Under the pieces are notes generated by a model that saw only the letters and a list, made by a program, of their open reading frames with translations, was not told the origin of the DNA and ran no database searches. From positions 1 to 6,316 of the forward strand of contig CAMBFP010000064.1 of assembly GCA_945865745.1 (NCBI GenBank): a stretch of 6,316 nucleotides of DNA, read 5' to 3'. The translations under genes were made by a program, and so were the position numbers. Of this stretch, positions 5,649 through 6,316 are shown piece after piece. The DNA comes from Rhizobium sp. Q54. Lineage in GTDB: Bacteria > Pseudomonadota > Alphaproteobacteria > Rickettsiales > UBA1997. Numbering within the stretch: position 1 is the first letter of the stretch; each line of letters starts with the position of its first letter.

Positions 5649-6316
5649 AATTCCTCCAATTTTTTTATTACCGCGAAGGCAGAAGAGATTTTCTTCGGAG
5701 TTGAAGATGTGTCGCAAACAAACAAAACTCGTTGCCCAGTGTGCAACTTAACCTTGTTCTTACTCGCAAAGATCATTGTCAGTAATTTTTCTGGGTTACG
5801 AAATTGATTATTCTTGAAGCCAAGCACCAGGCCGTCCGAAGTTGATTCAAATTTTTCAATTCCAAGTGTTTTGCAGAGATGTTTTAGTTTGGTGATTTCG
5901 ATTAAATTCAAAATTTCTTCTGGGATTTTTCCGAAACGATCATTCATTTCATCGACAAGATTTCGCGCATCTTCATCATTCTTAATCATCGCAATTTTTT
6001 TGTAGAAACTCATGCGCAGAGATAGATCTGGCATGTATTCTTCGGGAATAAGTAGAGAGATTCCAAGCTTGATTTGGATTGAAAAATCAAGATTTTCATC
6101 GCCCTTTGACAGGTTCGGGATGGCCATGGATTTATCATGTTGAGCTTGTCGAAGAATCTCATTTTTTAGATCCTCAATAGTTTCCAAAAGCATCTGTTGA
6201 TAAAGCTCCACTCCAGTTTCCTTAACATGTCCCGACTGCTCATCGCCAAGCAAATTACCGCTGCCACGAATATCCATGTCGTGACTTGCGACGGTAAAGC
6301 CAACTCCAAGCGAATC
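5645..6316 (-). CDS. mfd: Transcription-repair coupling factor Mfd (C-terminal part; 5' end outside window)
   Basis: Mfd is a superfamily 2 DNA translocase that removes RNA polymerase stalled at DNA lesions and recruits UvrA for nucleotide excision repair. The frame is open to the right edge, so only the last 223 residues are visible. The first visible residues, DSLGVGFTVASHDMDIRGSG and then NLLGDEQSGH (residues 1-30), are the end of the RecG-like translocase module. E. coli Mfd reads DNLGAGFALATHDLEIRGAG and then ELLGEEQSG there. After a linker comes the C-terminal TRCF domain (about 75-190), with PEEYMPDLSLRMSFYKKIA and DRFGKIPEE typical of Mfd and absent from RecG. The linker contains a 17-residue segment encoded by a palindromic repeat (residues 55-71, LRQAQHDKSMAIPNLSK). 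The stop TGA overlaps the GTG start of the next gene. The reading frame is intact, so the gene is probably functional. Confidence 0.95.
   Translation of the reverse strand, partial: DSLGVGFTVASHDMDIRGSGNLLGDEQSGHVKETGVELYQQMLLETIEDLKNEILRQAQHDKSMAIPNLSKGDENLDFSIQIKLGISLLIPEEYMPDLSLRMSFYKKIAMIKNDEDARNLVDEMNDRFGKIPEEILNLIEITKLKHLCKTLGIEKFESTSDGLVLGFKNNQFRNPEKLLTMIFASKNKVKLHTGQRVLFVCDTSSTPKKISSAFAVIKKLEEL
6104..6154. repeat. Imperfect palindromic element inside mfd
   Basis: Two 19-nt arms, 6104-6122 and 6136-6154, enclose a 13-nt loop. Read as RNA, 18 of 19 positions pair when G-U wobbles are counted. The 51-bp unit is a multiple of three and coincides exactly with 17 codons of mfd on the - strand. 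The arms (CTTCGACAAGCTCAACATG and the CTTTGACAGGTTCGGGATG type) resemble short dispersed repeats I remember from alphaproteobacterial and other genomes, whose translation gives the recurring RQAQHDK peptide. Length, frame and position in a variable linker fit an in-frame insertion, comparable in principle to Rickettsia palindromic elements. Confidence 0.8.

Noticed and set aside
5645..5717. Upstream ATG start at 5717 for the - strand membrane protein
   Set aside because: It would overlap the intact mfd coding sequence by about 70 bp without a ribosome site, whereas the GTG at 5648 has GGAGG and a GTGA overlap with the mfd stop.
1..6316. CRISPR array, insertion sequence, integrase or toxin-antitoxin system
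   Set aside because: No spaced direct repeats, transposase or recombinase motifs, or paired small genes of that kind are visible. The repeats seen are coding tandem units or single palindromes.

Overview
The window looks like a piece of an AT-rich alphaproteobacterial chromosome, most likely Rickettsiales or a close relative. The reasons are a division/cell-wall cluster reduced to ddl-ftsQ-ftsA, a DUF2610-like small protein next to it, short palindromic repeats including one inside a protein-coding gene, and generally A/T-rich codon use. This placement is inference from gene content and remembered families; no search was run.

Layout. On the + strand, positions 2-3533+ form one tightly packed transcription unit: the 3' part of a large Ala/Gly-repeat protein of unknown function (open at the left edge), a 103-aa DUF2610-like protein, D-alanine--D-alanine ligase, FtsQ and FtsA (ending at 4769). 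The DUF2610-like gene/ddl and ddl/ftsQ junctions are 4-bp ATGA overlaps, and ftsQ/ftsA are directly abutted, so translational coupling is likely. Ddl makes the D-Ala-D-Ala dipeptide for peptidoglycan. FtsQ is a bitopic divisome protein and FtsA anchors FtsZ to the membrane. ftsZ itself does not follow ftsA.

Positions 4770-5075 (306 bp) separate two convergent units and contain no convincing protein gene. They hold a compact 8-bp-stem structured element (4814-4907) with an upstream complementary segment, which recalls the C4/P4-type phage immunity RNAs, plus a small hairpin and a 9-bp-armed palindrome.

On the - strand, the C-terminal 223 residues of Mfd (transcription-repair coupling factor, open at the right edge) are followed by a 190-aa membrane-anchored, highly charged protein of unknown function. 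Its probable GTG start overlaps the mfd stop in a GTGA arrangement. The mfd fragment carries a 51-bp imperfect palindrome that occupies exactly 17 codons in a linker before the C-terminal domain, which looks like an in-frame palindromic-element insertion.

The best candidates for something little described are the intergenic structured RNA-like element, the palindrome within mfd, the mfd-coupled membrane protein, and the GC-rich repeat block in the first gene. No complete novel defence or mobile system is evident.
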